From the NCBI RefSeq assembly GCF_004339575.1, contig NZ_SMFV01000006.1:28493-92492 (forward strand): a DNA stretch of 64,000 nucleotides. The letters run 5' to 3'. Below the pieces are notes generated by a model that worked only from the letters and a program-made list of their open reading frames with translations, made no database searches and had not been told where the DNA came from. Position numbers and translations under genes: made by a program. Source of the DNA: Phorcysia thermohydrogeniphila. GTDB taxonomy: Bacteria; Aquificota; Aquificia; Desulfurobacteriales; Desulfurobacteriaceae. Below are positions 1 to 10,247 of the stretch, in pieces. The number at the start of each line of letters is the position of its first letter. Positions within the stretch are counted from its first letter, which is position 1.

Positions 1-1425
1 AGCGTGGGATGTCATTCCACCGCGGGCGGTGAGGATACCCTCGGCTGCGTGCATTCCGTGGATGTCCTCAGGGGAAGTTTCGTGCCTTACGAGGATTACT
101 TTTTCGCCCTTTTCGGCAAGCTCTACGGCGTCGTCAGCGTTAAATACAACTTTTCCGGAAACTGCTCCGGGAGCTGCAGGAAGACCTTTTGCAATGAGCC
201 TCCCCTCTGCAATTGCCCTCTTCCTGTCCTCCTCGTCAATCATTGGGTGGAGGAGCTGGTTGATGAGGAGGGGGTCAACCCTCATAATGGCTTCTTCTTT
301 TGTAATGAGACCTTCCTTAACCATATCAACGGCAATCTTTACAGCAGCCCTCGCCGTCCTCTTTCCTGCCCTTGTTTGGAGCATCCAGAGACGGCCGTTC
401 TCTATGGTGAACTCAATGTCCTGCATGTCTCTATAGTGCTTTTCAAGTATCTCCCTTACCTCTAAGAGCTGTTTGTAAACCTCGGGAAACTCCTCCTCTA
501 AGGAAGTCTGGCCTTCGGAGGTTTTCTGAGACTTTGTAAGGGGCTGTGGAGTTCTGATTCCGGCAACGACGTCCTCACCCTGAGCGTTCTTGAGGTATTC
601 ACCGTAGAACTCGTTCTCTCCCGTTGATGGGTTTCTCGTGAAGGCAACGCCAGTTCCGGAGGTGTCTCCCATGTTTCCAAAGACCATTGCAACGATGTTT
701 ACGGCCGTTCCGTAGTCTTCTGGGATGTTGTGAATTTCGCGGTACTTTATAGCCCTTGGGTTGTTCCATGAGTCAAATACAGCCCTTATGGCCATACGGA
801 GCTGTTCGTAGGGGTCTTGAGGAAAGTCCTTACCGGTTTCCTTCTTGACGAGCTCTTTATACTTTTCTACAATATCCTTTAGGTCTTCTGCCGTTAGGTC
901 TACGTCCTGCTTTGCTCCGACCTCCCTCTTTTTCTCCTCCAAGATGTGCTCAAACTTGTCGTGGGGAATTCCCATTACAACGTTTCCGAACATCTGGATG
1001 AAACGCCTGTAAGAGTCCCAAGCAAACCTTTCATTTCCGGTTGACTTTGCAAGTCCCTCAACGGTTTCGTCGTTGAGTCCGAGGTTTAGGATTGTGTCCA
1101 TCATTCCGGGCATGGAGACTGGAGCTCCAGACCTAACAGAAACAAGGAGTGGATTTTCCTTATCGCCGAACTTTTTGCCCATTTCATCTTCAATCTTCTT
1201 GAGCCCTTCAAGAACCTGCTCCCACATACCTTCTGGGAACTGCTTTCCAAGGGCGTAGTACTCCCTACAAACCTCTGTTGTTATGGTTATACCCGGAGGA
1301 ACTGGAAGACCGAGGTTGGTCATTTCGGCAAGGTTAGCTCCTTTACCACCTAAGAGAAGTTTCATATCTGCTCTACCTTCGGCCTTTCCACCGCCAAAGT
1401 AGTAAACCATCTTTTTGCCGGACAT
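1..1425 (-). CDS. ppdK: Pyruvate, phosphate dikinase (N-terminal part, cut by window edge)
   Basis: Interconverts pyruvate + ATP + Pi with phosphoenolpyruvate + AMP + PPi in the cytoplasm; in autotrophs it feeds gluconeogenesis. About 475 codons are visible. They begin [13 protein letters not shown], continue with the nucleotide-binding domain ([10 protein letters not shown] near residue 27, [19 protein letters not shown]) and reach the phosphohistidine loop [10 protein letters not shown], whose His (about residue 474) carries the phosphoryl group. The gene runs off the left edge, so the pyruvate-binding barrel is not seen. The ATG start at 1425 has a strong GGGGGG ribosome site that overlaps the glyS stop region 13 bases upstream, so it is probably the last gene of a glyQ-glyS-ppdK operon. 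The open frame and motifs make the call secure. Confidence 0.95.
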   Translation of the reverse strand, partial: MSGKKMVYYFGGGKAEGRADMKLLLGGKGANLAEMTNLGLPVPPGITITTEVCREYYALGKQFPEGMWEQVLEGLKKIEDEMGKKFGDKENPLLVSVRSGAPVSMPGMMDTILNLGLNDETVEGLAKSTGNERFAWDSYRRFIQMFGNVVMGIPHDKFEHILEEKKREVGAKQDVDLTAEDLKDIVEKYKELVKKETGKDFPQDPYEQLRMAIRAVFDSWNNPRAIKYREIHNIPEDYGTAVNIVAMVFGNMGDTSGTGVAFTRNPSTGENEFYGEYLKNAQGEDVVAGIRTPQPLTKSQKTSEGQTSLEEEFPEVYKQLLEVREILEKHYRDMQDIEFTIENGRLWMLQTRAGKRTARAAVKIAVDMVKEGLITKEEAIMRVDPLLINQLLHPMIDEEDRKRAIAEGRLIAKGLPAAPGAVSGKVVFNADDAVELAEKGEKVILVRHETSPEDIHGMHAAEGILTARGGMTSHA

Positions 1426-1438
1426 GCCGTGCCCCCCT

Positions 1439-3511
1439 TTAAAGTCCAATTTTTGAGAAGTCTGCGAGTTTGAGTAACTCGTCGGCTATGGTTTTAAGAA
1501 GGCTAAGCCTTCTATTTCTTACGTTTTCGTCCTTGTCCATAACCATAACGTTGTCAAAGAAGGCATCAACTGCCGGTTTTAGCTCCTTTATAAGGAGGAG
1601 AGCTCCCCTGTAATCTCCAGAGGATATGAGCTTTTGGAGCTCTTCCCTCTTTTCACTGAAGCTATTAAAGAGGTTAGTCTCGTACTCACCTTCAGGCTCA
1701 AGGTGCTCTATCTTAATAAAGCCTTCGGGAATGATGTTTATAACCCTTCTCATCGTTATGAGAACGTCGTCAAACTCCTCAGAATTCCTCAGGTCGTCTA
1801 TCGCCTCAGCCCTTAAAAGGATGTCGTAGATGTCGTCGGTTACAGGAAGAACGGCCTCAATCGTGTCTGGCCTGTGTCCCTTCTCTCTGAGGAAGACCCT
1901 TAACCTTTCCTTGATGAATGAGAGGACTTCCTGAGACGTTCCCTCTGAAACGTCTATCCCAAGCTCCCTGTAGAGGTTTTCTGCCTTCTCAAGAATCTGA
2001 GAAAGACCTAAGGAGAGTTTATTTAAAACGAGAGTCTGGATTATACCGAGGGCGTTTCTCCTCAAAGAAAACGGGTCTGCAGAGCCTGTTGGCTTTATTC
2101 CGACGCCGAAGAAGCCAACTAAGTTGTCAACCTTTTCGGCAATCGCTAAGGAGATTCCCGCTTTAGTTTCTGCAACCTTATCGCCTGAAAACCTCGGGAA
2201 GTAGTGTTCCTCTATTGCAAGGGCTACCTCTTCCTCCTCTCCGTCAAGGAGGGCATAGTACTTACCCATAGTTCCCTGAAGTTCTGGGAACTCGTTAACC
2301 ATCTCTGTTAAGAGGTCGGTTTTTGCAAGCTCTGCTGCCCTTTTTACTTTTTCATTTTCATCAAAGCCGAGCTTTTCTGAAACGAAAGGAGAGAGCTCTT
2401 TAATCCTTTCGGTTTTATCAAGCATCGTTCCGAGTTTTTCGTGGAAGACGATACCCTTTAAGGCAGGGACTCTCTCTTCAAGTTTCTTCTTCCTGTCCTC
2501 GTTAAAGAAGAAGAGGGCGTCTGATAGCCTTGCCCTTAGGACTTTTTCATACCCTCTACGGATAATATCCTCATCTACGGGCTTTATATTTGCAACGCCA
2601 ATGAAGTAGTTCTTTAACTTACCTTCACCGTCAACGACTGAGAAGAACTTTTGATGGTCCTTCATAACGACGATGGGAACTTCTTTTGGAAGCTGTAGGA
2701 ACTCCTCGCTGAAAGAGCCACGTATCGGATAGGGGTACTCAACGAGGTTTACAACTTCTTCAAGGAGCTCCTCGTCGGCTAAGAGCTCCCCACCTGCCTC
2801 TTCTGCCAACTTCCTTGCCGTATCAAGGATAATTGCCTTCCTCTTCTCTAAACTAGCAACAACAAAACGGCTCTCAAGCTCATCAATAAAGGAGTTTACG
2901 TTTTCTATTTCAAAAGGTTCAGGGGAGAGGAATCTATGGCCGAAAGAAGTTTTTCCACTTTTAATGCCGTCCACCTCAAAGGGCACAACCTCTTCACCGT
3001 AAACGGCTGCTATCCAGCGGATAGGTCTACCAAAGCGAACTTTTTTAGTTCCCCAGCGCATACTCTTTTTAAAGGGAATTGAGAGGATGAGCTCCGGCAA
3101 AACTTGAGAGAGAATCTGAACTGCCGGCTTACCCTTTACTGTTCTCCTGACGGCAACGTACTCCCCTTTCCTTCCGGGAGGATTCTCTACCCTGATGAGC
3201 TCCTCTACACTAACGCCCCTTGACCTTGCAAATCCGAGGGCGGCCTTTGTTGGGTTGCCATTTTCGTCAAAGGCAGCCCTTACAGATGGCCCAACTATGA
3301 GCTCTTCCCTATTTGGCTGAACCTCAGGAACGTCGTAGGCGATAACTATAAGCCTTCTTGGCGTTCCGTAGGTTTCTACGCCGGAAGGAGGAATGTATGC
3401 AGAAGAGAGCTTTTCCTGAATCTTCTCTTTAAGGAAGGAAAGTGCAGGTTTAATAAAAGATGCTGGAAGTTCTTCACAGCCTATTTCAAGAAGAAAGTTT
3501 TGCGTCTTCAC
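1439..3511 (-). CDS. glyS: Glycyl-tRNA synthetase beta subunit
   Basis: Beta chain of the bacterial alpha2beta2 glycyl-tRNA synthetase; binds tRNA-Gly. The start of the protein carries the family signature [14 protein letters not shown], and the usual HD-like and C-terminal anticodon-binding regions follow. Length of about 690 residues is normal. A TTG at 3529 would extend the protein by six residues, but the GTG at 3511 has an AGAGGG ribosome site at good spacing and gives the typical N-terminus [11 protein letters not shown], so I prefer it. The start lies inside the 3' end of glyQ, indicating translational coupling. The stop TAA abuts the ppdK ribosome site. Confidence 0.96.
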   Translation of the reverse strand: MKTQNFLLEIGCEELPASFIKPALSFLKEKIQEKLSSAYIPPSGVETYGTPRRLIVIAYDVPEVQPNREELIVGPSVRAAFDENGNPTKAALGFARSRGVSVEELIRVENPPGRKGEYVAVRRTVKGKPAVQILSQVLPELILSIPFKKSMRWGTKKVRFGRPIRWIAAVYGEEVVPFEVDGIKSGKTSFGHRFLSPEPFEIENVNSFIDELESRFVVASLEKRKAIILDTARKLAEEAGGELLADEELLEEVVNLVEYPYPIRGSFSEEFLQLPKEVPIVVMKDHQKFFSVVDGEGKLKNYFIGVANIKPVDEDIIRRGYEKVLRARLSDALFFFNEDRKKKLEERVPALKGIVFHEKLGTMLDKTERIKELSPFVSEKLGFDENEKVKRAAELAKTDLLTEMVNEFPELQGTMGKYYALLDGEEEEVALAIEEHYFPRFSGDKVAETKAGISLAIAEKVDNLVGFFGVGIKPTGSADPFSLRRNALGIIQTLVLNKLSLGLSQILEKAENLYRELGIDVSEGTSQEVLSFIKERLRVFLREKGHRPDTIEAVLPVTDDIYDILLRAEAIDDLRNSEEFDDVLITMRRVINIIPEGFIKIEHLEPEGEYETNLFNSFSEKREELQKLISSGDYRGALLLIKELKPAVDAFFDNVMVMDKDENVRNRRLSLLKTIADELLKLADFSKIGL

Positions 3512-4355
3512 CTCTACCCTCTTTTTCAAGGTACTTTTTGGCGCACTTAGAGGCGAGTCTTCTAACCCTTGCTATAAAGGCAGCCCTTTCGGCTACAGAG
3601 ATAGCTCCGCGGGCGTCAAGAAGGTTAAAGACGTGGGAACACTTGAGACAGTAGTCGTAGGCCGGTAAAACAAGCCCCTCCTCAACGAGCCTTTCAGACT
3701 CTTTTTCGTACATGTTAAAGAGAGAAAAGAGCATTTCGGTATCTGCCTTCTCAAAGTTGTAAGTTGACCACTCCCTTTCGTTTTCCTTGTATAAATCCCC
3801 GTACTTGACCCCTTCTGTCCACTCTATATCGTAAACGCTGTCAACCCCTTGAATGTACATCGCAATTCTTTCAAGGCCGTAGGTAATCTCAACAGAAACG
3901 GGGTCAAGGGTTATCCCGCCGGCCTGCTGGAAGTAGGTAAATTGAGTTATCTCCATACCGTCAAGCCAGACTTCCCAGCCAAGTCCCCAAGCTCCAAGTG
4001 TCGGGGACTCCCAGTCGTCCTCAACAAAGCGGATGTCGTGCTCATTTAACTTTATCCCGAGGGCTTCAAGGCTACCCAAGTAAAGTTCCTGAGAGTTTTC
4101 TGGTGACGGCTTTAAGATTACCTGAAACTGGAAGTAGTGCTGGAGTCTGTTGGGGTTTTCACCGTAACGGCCGTCGGCAGGACGCCTGCAGGGCTGAACG
4201 TAGGCAACGTTCCAAGGCTCTTTTCCGAGGACTTTCAGGAAGGTAAACGGGTGCATCGTTCCTGCACCCTGTTCAACATCGTAGGGAGAAGCTATAATAC
4301 ATCCCTTTGAAGCCCAGTACTCCTGTAACGTGAAAATTATCTCCTGAAAGGTCAA
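3486..4355 (-). CDS. glyQ: Glycyl-tRNA synthetase alpha subunit
   Basis: Catalytic alpha chain of the heterotetrameric glycyl-tRNA synthetase, a class II enzyme that activates glycine. The 289 residues match the usual length and carry the very conserved stretches [38 protein letters not shown] and [13 protein letters not shown]. It is the first gene of a minus-strand operon with glyS and ppdK and overlaps glyS by 26 bases. A good sigma-70-type promoter (TTGACT, 17 bp, TAAAAT) lies upstream in the 85-bp divergent gap with queC. The split alpha/beta form is typical of most bacteria and not of archaea. Confidence 0.97.
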   Translation of the reverse strand: MTFQEIIFTLQEYWASKGCIIASPYDVEQGAGTMHPFTFLKVLGKEPWNVAYVQPCRRPADGRYGENPNRLQHYFQFQVILKPSPENSQELYLGSLEALGIKLNEHDIRFVEDDWESPTLGAWGLGWEVWLDGMEITQFTYFQQAGGITLDPVSVEITYGLERIAMYIQGVDSVYDIEWTEGVKYGDLYKENEREWSTYNFEKADTEMLFSLFNMYEKESERLVEEGLVLPAYDYCLKCSHVFNLLDARGAISVAERAAFIARVRRLASKCAKKYLEKEGRGEDAKLSS

Positions 4356-4392
4356 GGTAGTTCTCCCTTACAAGAAGTGTTCTGCCTGCGTA

Positions 4393-4421
4393 ATTTTAGT
4401 TTGATAATAAATTTCAGTCAA
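4393..4421 (-). promoter_or_regulatory. Promoter of glyQ-glyS-ppdK
   Basis: On the minus strand, TTGACT (4416-4421) and TAAAAT (4393-4398) are separated by exactly 17 bp, ending about 40 bases before the glyQ start. Called from consensus only. Confidence 0.6.
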
Positions 4422-4440
4422 ATTCTTTCGGAGGGGAAAG

Positions 4441-5148
4441 ATGACTTCTGCCGTAGTTATCTTCTCAGGTGGTCTTGACTCCACAACGGCCCTCTACTGG
4501 GCAAAGAGGGAGTTTGACGAGGTTTACGCCATAACATTTTACTACGGTCAAAGGCACTCCTTAGAAGTTGAAATGGCAAAGATAACTGCAAAGAACGCTA
4601 AGGTAAAAGAACACCTCCTCTTTGAGGTTGACCTTTCTAAGGTAGGAGCTTCAGCCCTTACCGATAAAAGCATAGAAGTTCCCGAAACAAAGAGCGTTGA
4701 GGAGATAAAGGAGAGGGGAATCCCTGTAACCTACGTTCCTTTTAGGAACGGCGTGTTTATCTCAATTGCGGCGGCTTACGCAGAAAGCCTTGGAACTACA
4801 CACCTTGTTGGAGGGTGGAACGCCGTTGACTACAGCGGTTATCCGGACTGTCGCCCGGAGTTCTTAAGGGCTATGGAGGAGACCCTTAACAGGGGAACAA
4901 AGCTCGGAGCCGAGGGAAGAAAGTGGCAGATTCACGCTCCGTTACTTTACCTTACTAAGGGAGAAATAATAAAGCTCGGACTTGAGCTTGGGGCAGACTA
5001 CTCCTATTCCCTTTCGTGCTACAGGGGAAGTGAAGTTCCCTGTATGAAGTGCGATAGTTGCGTTCTAAGGGCAAAAGGTTGGGCAGAAGTCGGAGTTACA
5101 GACCACCTGATTGAGAGGCTGAAAAGAGAGGGGAAGATAGTAGAGTAG
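4441..5148 (+). CDS. queC: 7-cyano-7-deazaguanine synthase
   Basis: Makes preQ0 from 7-carboxy-7-deazaguanine, ammonia and ATP, a step toward queuosine in tRNA. The N-terminus has the PP-loop SGGLDS at residues 9-14. The C-terminus has the zinc-binding cysteines C193, C201, C204 and C207 in the pattern C-x7-PCMKCDSC. At 235 residues it is of normal length. The ATG at 4441 follows GGAGGGGAAAG, an excellent ribosome site. It is divergent from glyQ and convergent with hemW, whose stop is one base away from the queC stop. No other queuosine genes are in the window. Confidence 0.96.
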   Translation: MTSAVVIFSGGLDSTTALYWAKREFDEVYAITFYYGQRHSLEVEMAKITAKNAKVKEHLLFEVDLSKVGASALTDKSIEVPETKSVEEIKERGIPVTYVPFRNGVFISIAAAYAESLGTTHLVGGWNAVDYSGYPDCRPEFLRAMEETLNRGTKLGAEGRKWQIHAPLLYLTKGEIIKLGLELGADYSYSLSCYRGSEVPCMKCDSCVLRAKGWAEVGVTDHLIERLKREGKIVE

Positions 5149-5149
5149 G

Positions 5150-6265
5150 TTAGTCAAAGAGGACACTGCAGAGCTTACCGATAACGGTGTTTGAGATAAA
5201 AAGTCCCGGAGTTCCCAAAGAGAGCTCCGGCTCTCTATAGACCAAATAACCTTCCTCAAGTAAAAGCTGAAGCGCCGGCTCTTTTTGAAGGGCTGATTCA
5301 AACTTTTCCTTTAAACCTAACTCATTAAGGTTAACGCCCCTCAAGAGCCTCATTCCCATTATGAGCCTTAACTCCTTTTCCTCTTCTTCGCTGTGGTCAA
5401 CGGTTTCCTCTATAAAAGGCCTACCCTCTAAGAGAGCTCTCACGTACTCCTTAACGTCAGAGATGTTCTTTGTGTAACGGCCATTTACGTAGGAGGCTGC
5501 AGAAGGGCCAATCCCGATGTAGTTTCTTAACTCCCAGTAACTTAAGTTGTGCTTTGACTCAAACCCCGGTAGTGAGAAGTTTGAAATCTCGTAGTGCTTA
5601 AAGCCTGAAGACTCTAAGGATTCCTTTATAAGGTAGTACATCTCCCTGAGGAGCTCTTCTGGAGGTAACTCCTGTTTCCCCGATTTGACCAAGCTATAAA
5701 GAGGCGTTTCCTCGTAGACAGTTAGGGCGTAAGTAGAAACGTGCTTTACCGGAAAGGAGAGGAGTATTTCTAAGTCTTTCTGGAGTTCCTTTAAGCTCTG
5801 GCCGGGGACGCCGTAGATGATGTCAACTGAAACGTTTGAGAAGACGGAGAGGGTCTCTTCAAGGGCTTTTAGGTTTTCGCTGGAGCTCTGTCTTCTACCG
5901 AGGGTTTTAAGGGTTTTGTCTAAGAAACTCTGAATACCCAAGCTTACCCTGTTTACTCCGGCCTCTTTTAGAAGATTTAGGTAGTCCCTCTTTACATCCT
6001 CGGGGTTTATCTCAACTGTAACCTCTGAAAACTGCCCGACAGCTCTCAGTATTGACTCAAAAAACTCAACCCCCATAAGGGAGGGAGTTCCACCTCCAAA
6101 GTAGATAGTTGGAAACTGAACAAACTCTGGAGAGCGGTAGGAGAGTTCAAGAAGGACGGCTTTGGCGTAGGACTTTTTTAAATCAAGACGTGGAACGGAG
6201 TAGAAGTCGCAGTAGGGACACTTACTTCTGCAGAAAGGAACGTGAACGTAAAGGGAGCTAATCAG
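5150..6265 (-). CDS. hemW: HemW-type radical SAM protein, apparent CTG start
   Basis: HemW is a radical SAM heme chaperone related to coproporphyrinogen III oxidase HemN. Reading upstream of the first ATG restores the essential N-terminus: VHVPFCRSKCPYCDFYS with C12, C16 and C19 of the 4Fe-4S cluster, then FGGGTPS. The fourth cysteine typical of true HemN is absent, favouring HemW. There is no ATG, GTG or TTG between the in-frame stop and the cluster cysteines. The best start is a CTG at 6263-6265, overlapping the stop of the upstream TPR gene as CTGA and preceded by GAGAGG. That gives 371 residues, the usual HemW length. Starting at the internal ATG (6076) would delete the cluster and cannot be right. 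Confidence 0.9.
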   Translation of the reverse strand: MISSLYVHVPFCRSKCPYCDFYSVPRLDLKKSYAKAVLLELSYRSPEFVQFPTIYFGGGTPSLMGVEFFESILRAVGQFSEVTVEINPEDVKRDYLNLLKEAGVNRVSLGIQSFLDKTLKTLGRRQSSSENLKALEETLSVFSNVSVDIIYGVPGQSLKELQKDLEILLSFPVKHVSTYALTVYEETPLYSLVKSGKQELPPEELLREMYYLIKESLESSGFKHYEISNFSLPGFESKHNLSYWELRNYIGIGPSAASYVNGRYTKNISDVKEYVRALLEGRPFIEETVDHSEEEEKELRLIMGMRLLRGVNLNELGLKEKFESALQKEPALQLLLEEGYLVYREPELSLGTPGLFISNTVIGKLCSVLFD

Positions 6266-7746
6266 CTTGCCCTCTCAAGCTGGTTGATTTTCTCCTTTAT
6301 GTCAGGGTCGTTTAAGACCCTGTCGGCTTCCCTGTACCAGAGGAGAGCTCTATCCTTTTCCCCCATCTCCTCGTATATCTCACCAATAGTTTCCTTGAGC
6401 CTTGCCCTCTCCTCTTCTGTAAGGCGGGAATCGTTGACGTAATCCATAAGGAAGGCAATGGCATCTCTAAACCTTCCCTTAAGCCTATAGGCGTTGGCAA
6501 TTAGCTGAATAGCCTTAAAGAAGTGTTTATCAAAGTTCATCGCTTTCTTTGCGTTCTCTACAGCGCTGTCAAAGTTTCCAATACCCAACATGGCCTCAGC
6601 CATTGAGATATACTTCGTTCCGTCTTCTTCCAGTCTCCTTATTTCTGTGCTTATATCTTTTTCTTCCTTCGGTTCCTCAGAGCTCCTTACATACTCCTGA
6701 GCTACAGTCTCAAAGTTGCCCTCTATGACTTGGTCAAGAGCTCCCAGTATCTCGTCAACATCAGGTAGTTCTTCAGCAGAGAACGAGACGTGCATCTCTT
6801 CAAGATCTGGATACTTGGAGCTGACCGTTGTAAACAGAACTTTATACATGTTGCTGTCAAGGAGTTTGAGCTTCTCAAGGTACTCGTAACCCTCTTCTAC
6901 CTCTCCCAGCTCAAAGTTTACTAAGGAAAGTAAAAAGTACTTAGCCTTTGGAGAGGTAACAGACTTAGCAATGTTTTTAAGGAAGTTCAGCCTGTGGGTA
7001 GCCTTGAAGACAGAAACGACAAACTTAAGGAAATCAGGGTTATCGTGGTACTCCTCTATTAGCTTGATAAGCAGGGTACTTACGTTACCGTCAGAAAGGT
7101 AAGAAAGGGTTTCCACTATTTGTCTATCTAAATTCTCAGTCTGTTTTATTTCACGGGCTTTAAGGAAAGCCCTAAGGGCGGCCTTGAAGTTGCCAAGGTT
7201 GGCATACATATTCCCCGTAAGAATGTAATTCGTGAACGCCTCTTCCTTCCTTCCCTCCTGCATAAGGATGTCTGCGTACTTCTCGTAAAAGAGAGGGTGA
7301 AACTGTTCCTGAAGGAACTTTTCAAAGAGGCTCGTTAGAATTTCTGTCTTTCCACCGCTCTTTTTAAACTCCCTGTAGGCCTCCTCTAAGACTTTAAAGG
7401 CTTCATAAAAGAGCTCTTTCTTTCTATAGGCCTGTATAAGAAGCTTAAGGGCCTGAACGTTAAGGGGGTCTATTTTGAGAACCTTCTTAAGTATAGGAAT
7501 AGCAATATCGTAGTACTCCTCTTTAATTTTTTTCTCAGCAAAGCTAAGGAGTGCCTTAACTGCCTTCTCCTTCTTACCGAGCTTAACAAGGGCGTCTACG
7601 TAAGAGTTCAGTATAGAAACCGAATCTGGGTACTTTTTGATTAGCTTTTCTCCTATTTCTGCAACCGTCAAGTAGTCCCTACTACTTACGGCGCGACTGA
7701 ACTCTTCCTCTTCAGAACGTTTCTTAAACAGGCCAAAGAAACCCAA
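6262..7746 (-). CDS. Tetratricopeptide-repeat protein of unknown role
   Basis: A 494-residue, highly charged protein made largely of helical pairs of TPR type, for example YDIAIPILKKVLKIDPLNV, FEAALRAFLKAREI-like and NFDSAVENAKKAMNFDKHF units. No signal peptide or membrane segment is visible, so it is probably a cytoplasmic scaffold. The likely start is TTG at 7746 following GGAGGG. The stop TGA overlaps the hemW CTG start, so the two are translationally coupled, but this does not by itself assign a function. Regions at both ends carry the clearest TPR units; the middle (residues about 150-370) is more diverged. Confidence 0.8.
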   Translation of the reverse strand: MGFFGLFKKRSEEEEFSRAVSSRDYLTVAEIGEKLIKKYPDSVSILNSYVDALVKLGKKEKAVKALLSFAEKKIKEEYYDIAIPILKKVLKIDPLNVQALKLLIQAYRKKELFYEAFKVLEEAYREFKKSGGKTEILTSLFEKFLQEQFHPLFYEKYADILMQEGRKEEAFTNYILTGNMYANLGNFKAALRAFLKAREIKQTENLDRQIVETLSYLSDGNVSTLLIKLIEEYHDNPDFLKFVVSVFKATHRLNFLKNIAKSVTSPKAKYFLLSLVNFELGEVEEGYEYLEKLKLLDSNMYKVLFTTVSSKYPDLEEMHVSFSAEELPDVDEILGALDQVIEGNFETVAQEYVRSSEEPKEEKDISTEIRRLEEDGTKYISMAEAMLGIGNFDSAVENAKKAMNFDKHFFKAIQLIANAYRLKGRFRDAIAFLMDYVNDSRLTEEERARLKETIGEIYEEMGEKDRALLWYREADRVLNDPDIKEKINQLERAS

Positions 7747-7915
7747 CTTCCCTCCGTAAGCTCCAAAGTTTATTTCAGTTCTACTCGTGTATTATAATAC
7801 ATCTTGGCTATCAATATGATAAACTGCATAAGTTTAAAATATTTTAAAACTCATAATTGCCTCTACACGTTCTAATGAACATTTTATTACAAAAAAGCAG
7901 TAAGGTGGATGCAAA

Positions 7916-8410
7916 ATGAAAAGAGCCTTCACGCTCCTTGAGCTTGTAATAGTTCTGGTGATTATCTCTCTCGTTTCCATAGTAACACTACCGGCCTTCG
8001 TAAATAGAGGAAGTAACTCCTTAGAAGGATTTGAAAATCAGATAAAGAGCGTAATGGGAAGCTTATTCTCCTTCTCCTCAACTCCTGAAGTTTGTATAGA
8101 TTTCAAAAACAGTACCGTAGAAGTTTCGGGGGATAAAGTACCCTTTCCGGATGGATTTGAGCTAACGAGCTTCGTTTCCCCCGGCAAAATAGTTTCGTCC
8201 CATAGTGTCTCTAAATACTGCTTCTCTGGAAATACCCCTACAGTTTTTGGGCTCATAGCGAAGGGAGATTCGGTATACTACACAGTAATGGTATTCATCC
8301 CCTCTGGGGAAACCCACATAATGCAACTAAATGAAGCAGAAGCAGAAACCTTCAAGGATAAGATTCTCAAGGGGAGGATAGCGGAGTGGTTCAGCTTTTA
8401 CTCATCCTAA
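7916..8410 (+). CDS. Type IV pilin-like / pseudopilin protein
   Basis: Begins MKRAFTLLELVIVLVIISL, a classic class III prepilin signal: a short basic leader, cleavage expected between Ala4 and Phe5, Glu at mature position 5, then one hydrophobic helix. The remaining 130 residues form a small extracytoplasmic domain with two cysteines (in PEVCIDF and SKYCFSG) that could form a disulfide. It is more like a minor pilin or GspH-type pseudopilin than a major pilin. pilT lies 49 kb away in this window. Start ATG at 7916 with AAGGTGG upstream. It overlaps the next gene by 25 bases. Confidence 0.8.
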   Translation: MKRAFTLLELVIVLVIISLVSIVTLPAFVNRGSNSLEGFENQIKSVMGSLFSFSSTPEVCIDFKNSTVEVSGDKVPFPDGFELTSFVSPGKIVSSHSVSKYCFSGNTPTVFGLIAKGDSVYYTVMVFIPSGETHIMQLNEAEAETFKDKILKGRIAEWFSFYSS

Positions 8411-8631
8411 TACTACTTGCTATAATGGGATTGTTCCTCTTTTCAATTAGGCTCTTTTTCTACATGAAAGAGCTATTTTTAAAGGTAGAAGAAGTAGAAG
8501 CTGAACTCGTAAAGCTTGACAAAAAAATCACTGAACTTGCAGACGAACTCGCAAGAAAAGAGGGCGAAATAAAGTTCCTTCAGAATCAGTACAAGGTATT
8601 CATAAAAGCCTTGGAGGAGCAGGAGAGATGA
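8386..8631 (+). CDS. Small membrane-anchored coiled-coil protein
   Basis: An 81-residue protein with one N-terminal hydrophobic helix (VQLLLILILLAIMGLFLFSI) followed by a charged amphipathic coiled coil (KELFLKVEEVEAELVKLDKK onward). The GTG start at 8386 lies inside the pilin-like gene and has GGGGAGG upstream. The stop overlaps the argF start as ATGA. Tight coupling on both sides supports it as a real gene. The family was not recognised; the FtsB/FtsL-like shape is only a resemblance. Confidence 0.65.
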   Translation: MVQLLLILILLAIMGLFLFSIRLFFYMKELFLKVEEVEAELVKLDKKITELADELARKEGEIKFLQNQYKVFIKALEEQER

Positions 8632-9557
8632 AGGATTTTATATCAATGCTTGATGCTGACATGCTCTTCATAGAGAACATCATCCACTTAAGCGCATTCT
8701 TAAAAGAAAAGCAGAAAAAAGGGGAAATTTACAGGCCTCTTGAAGGCTTTACGGCAGCCCTAATCTTTGAAAAACCCTCTACCAGAACCCGCGTCTCCTT
8801 TGAGGTGGGCGTGTACCAGCTTGGAGGACACGGGGTTTATATGGACACCCAAGGCTCACAGCTTGGTAGGGGAGAACCTATTAAAGACACAGCAAGAGTT
8901 CTCTCCCGCTACGTTGACCTAATAGTTATAAGGACATTCGGCCAAGAGAGAGTAGAGGAGCTGGCAAGGTACTCAGACGTTCCAGTTATAAACGCCCTCA
9001 CGGACGAAGAGCATCCCTGTCAAGTTCTTGCAGACCTCTTTACAATTTGGGAGTACAAGAGGACACTAAAAGGTTTAAAGGTTGCCTTCATAGGCGACGG
9101 CAACAACATGTGTAACTCTTGGCTCATTGCAGCAGCCTTCACGGGAATGAAATTCTACGCTGCAACGCCTGAAGGTTTTGAACCTCTTGAACGCTACGTT
9201 AAGAAGGCTAAGGAAATTGCCTCAGAGACCGGCGCTGAGATTGTAGTTACAAACGACCCGGTAGAAGCAGCAAAGGATGCTGACGTTATTTACACAGATG
9301 TTTGGGCTTCAATGGGACAGGAAAAAGAGGCCGAGGAGAGAAAAGAGGTATTCATGCCCTATCAAGTTAACAGGGAGCTTGTAAAACACGCAAAGCCCGA
9401 TTTCCTCTTTATGCACTGCCTCCCTGCCCACAGGGGAGAAGAGGTAACGGAGGAGATACTTGAAGGTGAAAGGTCTATCGTGTGGGATCAGGCAGAAAAC
9501 AGGCTCCACACCCAGAAGGCCTTAATACTTAAGCTTGTAAGAAAGGCTACCCTCTAA
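8628..9557 (+). CDS. argF: Ornithine carbamoyltransferase
   Basis: Transfers the carbamoyl group from carbamoyl phosphate to ornithine, giving citrulline in arginine synthesis. It has the carbamoyl phosphate loop EKPSTRTRVSFE, the HPCQVLADL motif and the ornithine-binding HCLPAHRGEEVT motif. Its 309 residues are typical. The start overlaps the preceding gene as ATGA. Its substrate would come from the carbamoyl phosphate synthase whose large chain is encoded at 19281-22508. Confidence 0.97.
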   Translation: MKDFISMLDADMLFIENIIHLSAFLKEKQKKGEIYRPLEGFTAALIFEKPSTRTRVSFEVGVYQLGGHGVYMDTQGSQLGRGEPIKDTARVLSRYVDLIVIRTFGQERVEELARYSDVPVINALTDEEHPCQVLADLFTIWEYKRTLKGLKVAFIGDGNNMCNSWLIAAAFTGMKFYAATPEGFEPLERYVKKAKEIASETGAEIVVTNDPVEAAKDADVIYTDVWASMGQEKEAEERKEVFMPYQVNRELVKHAKPDFLFMHCLPAHRGEEVTEEILEGERSIVWDQAENRLHTQKALILKLVRKATL

Positions 9558-9623
9558 GAGAACTACTGACAAAGAGAACAACCACTTCTCAGGGAATTTC
9601 GGGAGGAGGAAGGGAAAGGGGGA

Positions 9624-10160
9624 TTAACCTGAAATTTTCTTATGCTTCCTTATACTCTTAACGTAGTTCTTAACAACCGTTGCTTCCTTTTCAAGGAGCT
9701 TTTTAATACCAAAGTAAGAGAGTACCGAGAATATCGTTCCGAGAAAGATTCCACCGACAAACATGGGAAGTATTATCTCTTTCCCTGCAGAAATAAGGCT
9801 ACTTAATGAAGTGAAATCTACGTGGGGAGTACAGGCTTTCCTTCCTAAGAGGAAACAACCAACGTAGTAGTCAATTATTAAAACTGGAATCGTAGTCCAA
9901 GGGTTCGTTACGTGAGTTCCGATAGCAGCAGCCATTTTACTGACTCTTGTTAAGGCTGCAATGGTAACGGCAATGAGAACCTGAAATCCATTAATGGGAA
10001 GGAAACCAATAAAAACTCCAAGTGCAAGCCCCTTTGCCATCTCGTCGGGGCTTTCCTTCATCTCTAAAAGCTTGTTAAGGTAATACTTCAAGGATAAAGC
10101 TTTTTTTATCCTGTTTTTCATAACAGGCTTAATATTACAATATTGGAAAAGGAAGGGCAA
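9624..10160 (-). CDS. DUF2062 membrane protein
   Basis: Integral membrane protein with the DUF2062 pattern: a basic N-terminus, KGLALGVFIGFLPINGFQ, then HVTNPWTTIPVLIIDYYVG, and a last transmembrane segment MFVGGIFLGTIFSVLSYFG. Three or four membrane helices are likely. Members often accompany lipid or cell-wall genes, but the function is not established. The frame opens with TTG at 10160, but ATG at 10121 (MKNRIKKALS) is a more natural start; neither has a clear ribosome site. Convergent with argF. Confidence 0.8.
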   Translation of the reverse strand: MPFLFQYCNIKPVMKNRIKKALSLKYYLNKLLEMKESPDEMAKGLALGVFIGFLPINGFQVLIAVTIAALTRVSKMAAAIGTHVTNPWTTIPVLIIDYYVGCFLLGRKACTPHVDFTSLSSLISAGKEIILPMFVGGIFLGTIFSVLSYFGIKKLLEKEATVVKNYVKSIRKHKKISG

Positions 10161-10218
10161 GCCTGAAAGCTTGCAGTTTTCCCTTTATACCCCTCCGAGC
10201 TACTTTTTATTTTTATTA

Positions 10219-10241
10219 AAGGGGAGGAAAAACCTCCCCTT
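10219..10241. terminator. Strong hairpin between two minus-strand genes
   Basis: Perfect 9-bp arms AAGGGGAGG and CCTCCCCTT around an AAAAA loop, just after the stop of the Tat-exported protein gene. On the plus strand it is followed by CTGTTTTT. On the minus strand the following tract is T-poor, so it may work as a modest terminator or as an mRNA 3' stabiliser. Confidence 0.5.
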
Positions 10242-10247
10242 CTGTTT

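Noticed and set aside
7789..7800. Palindrome GTATTATAATAC upstream of the pilin-like gene
   Set aside because: Probably just a -10 box on both strands; no -35 at proper spacing and no second arm.
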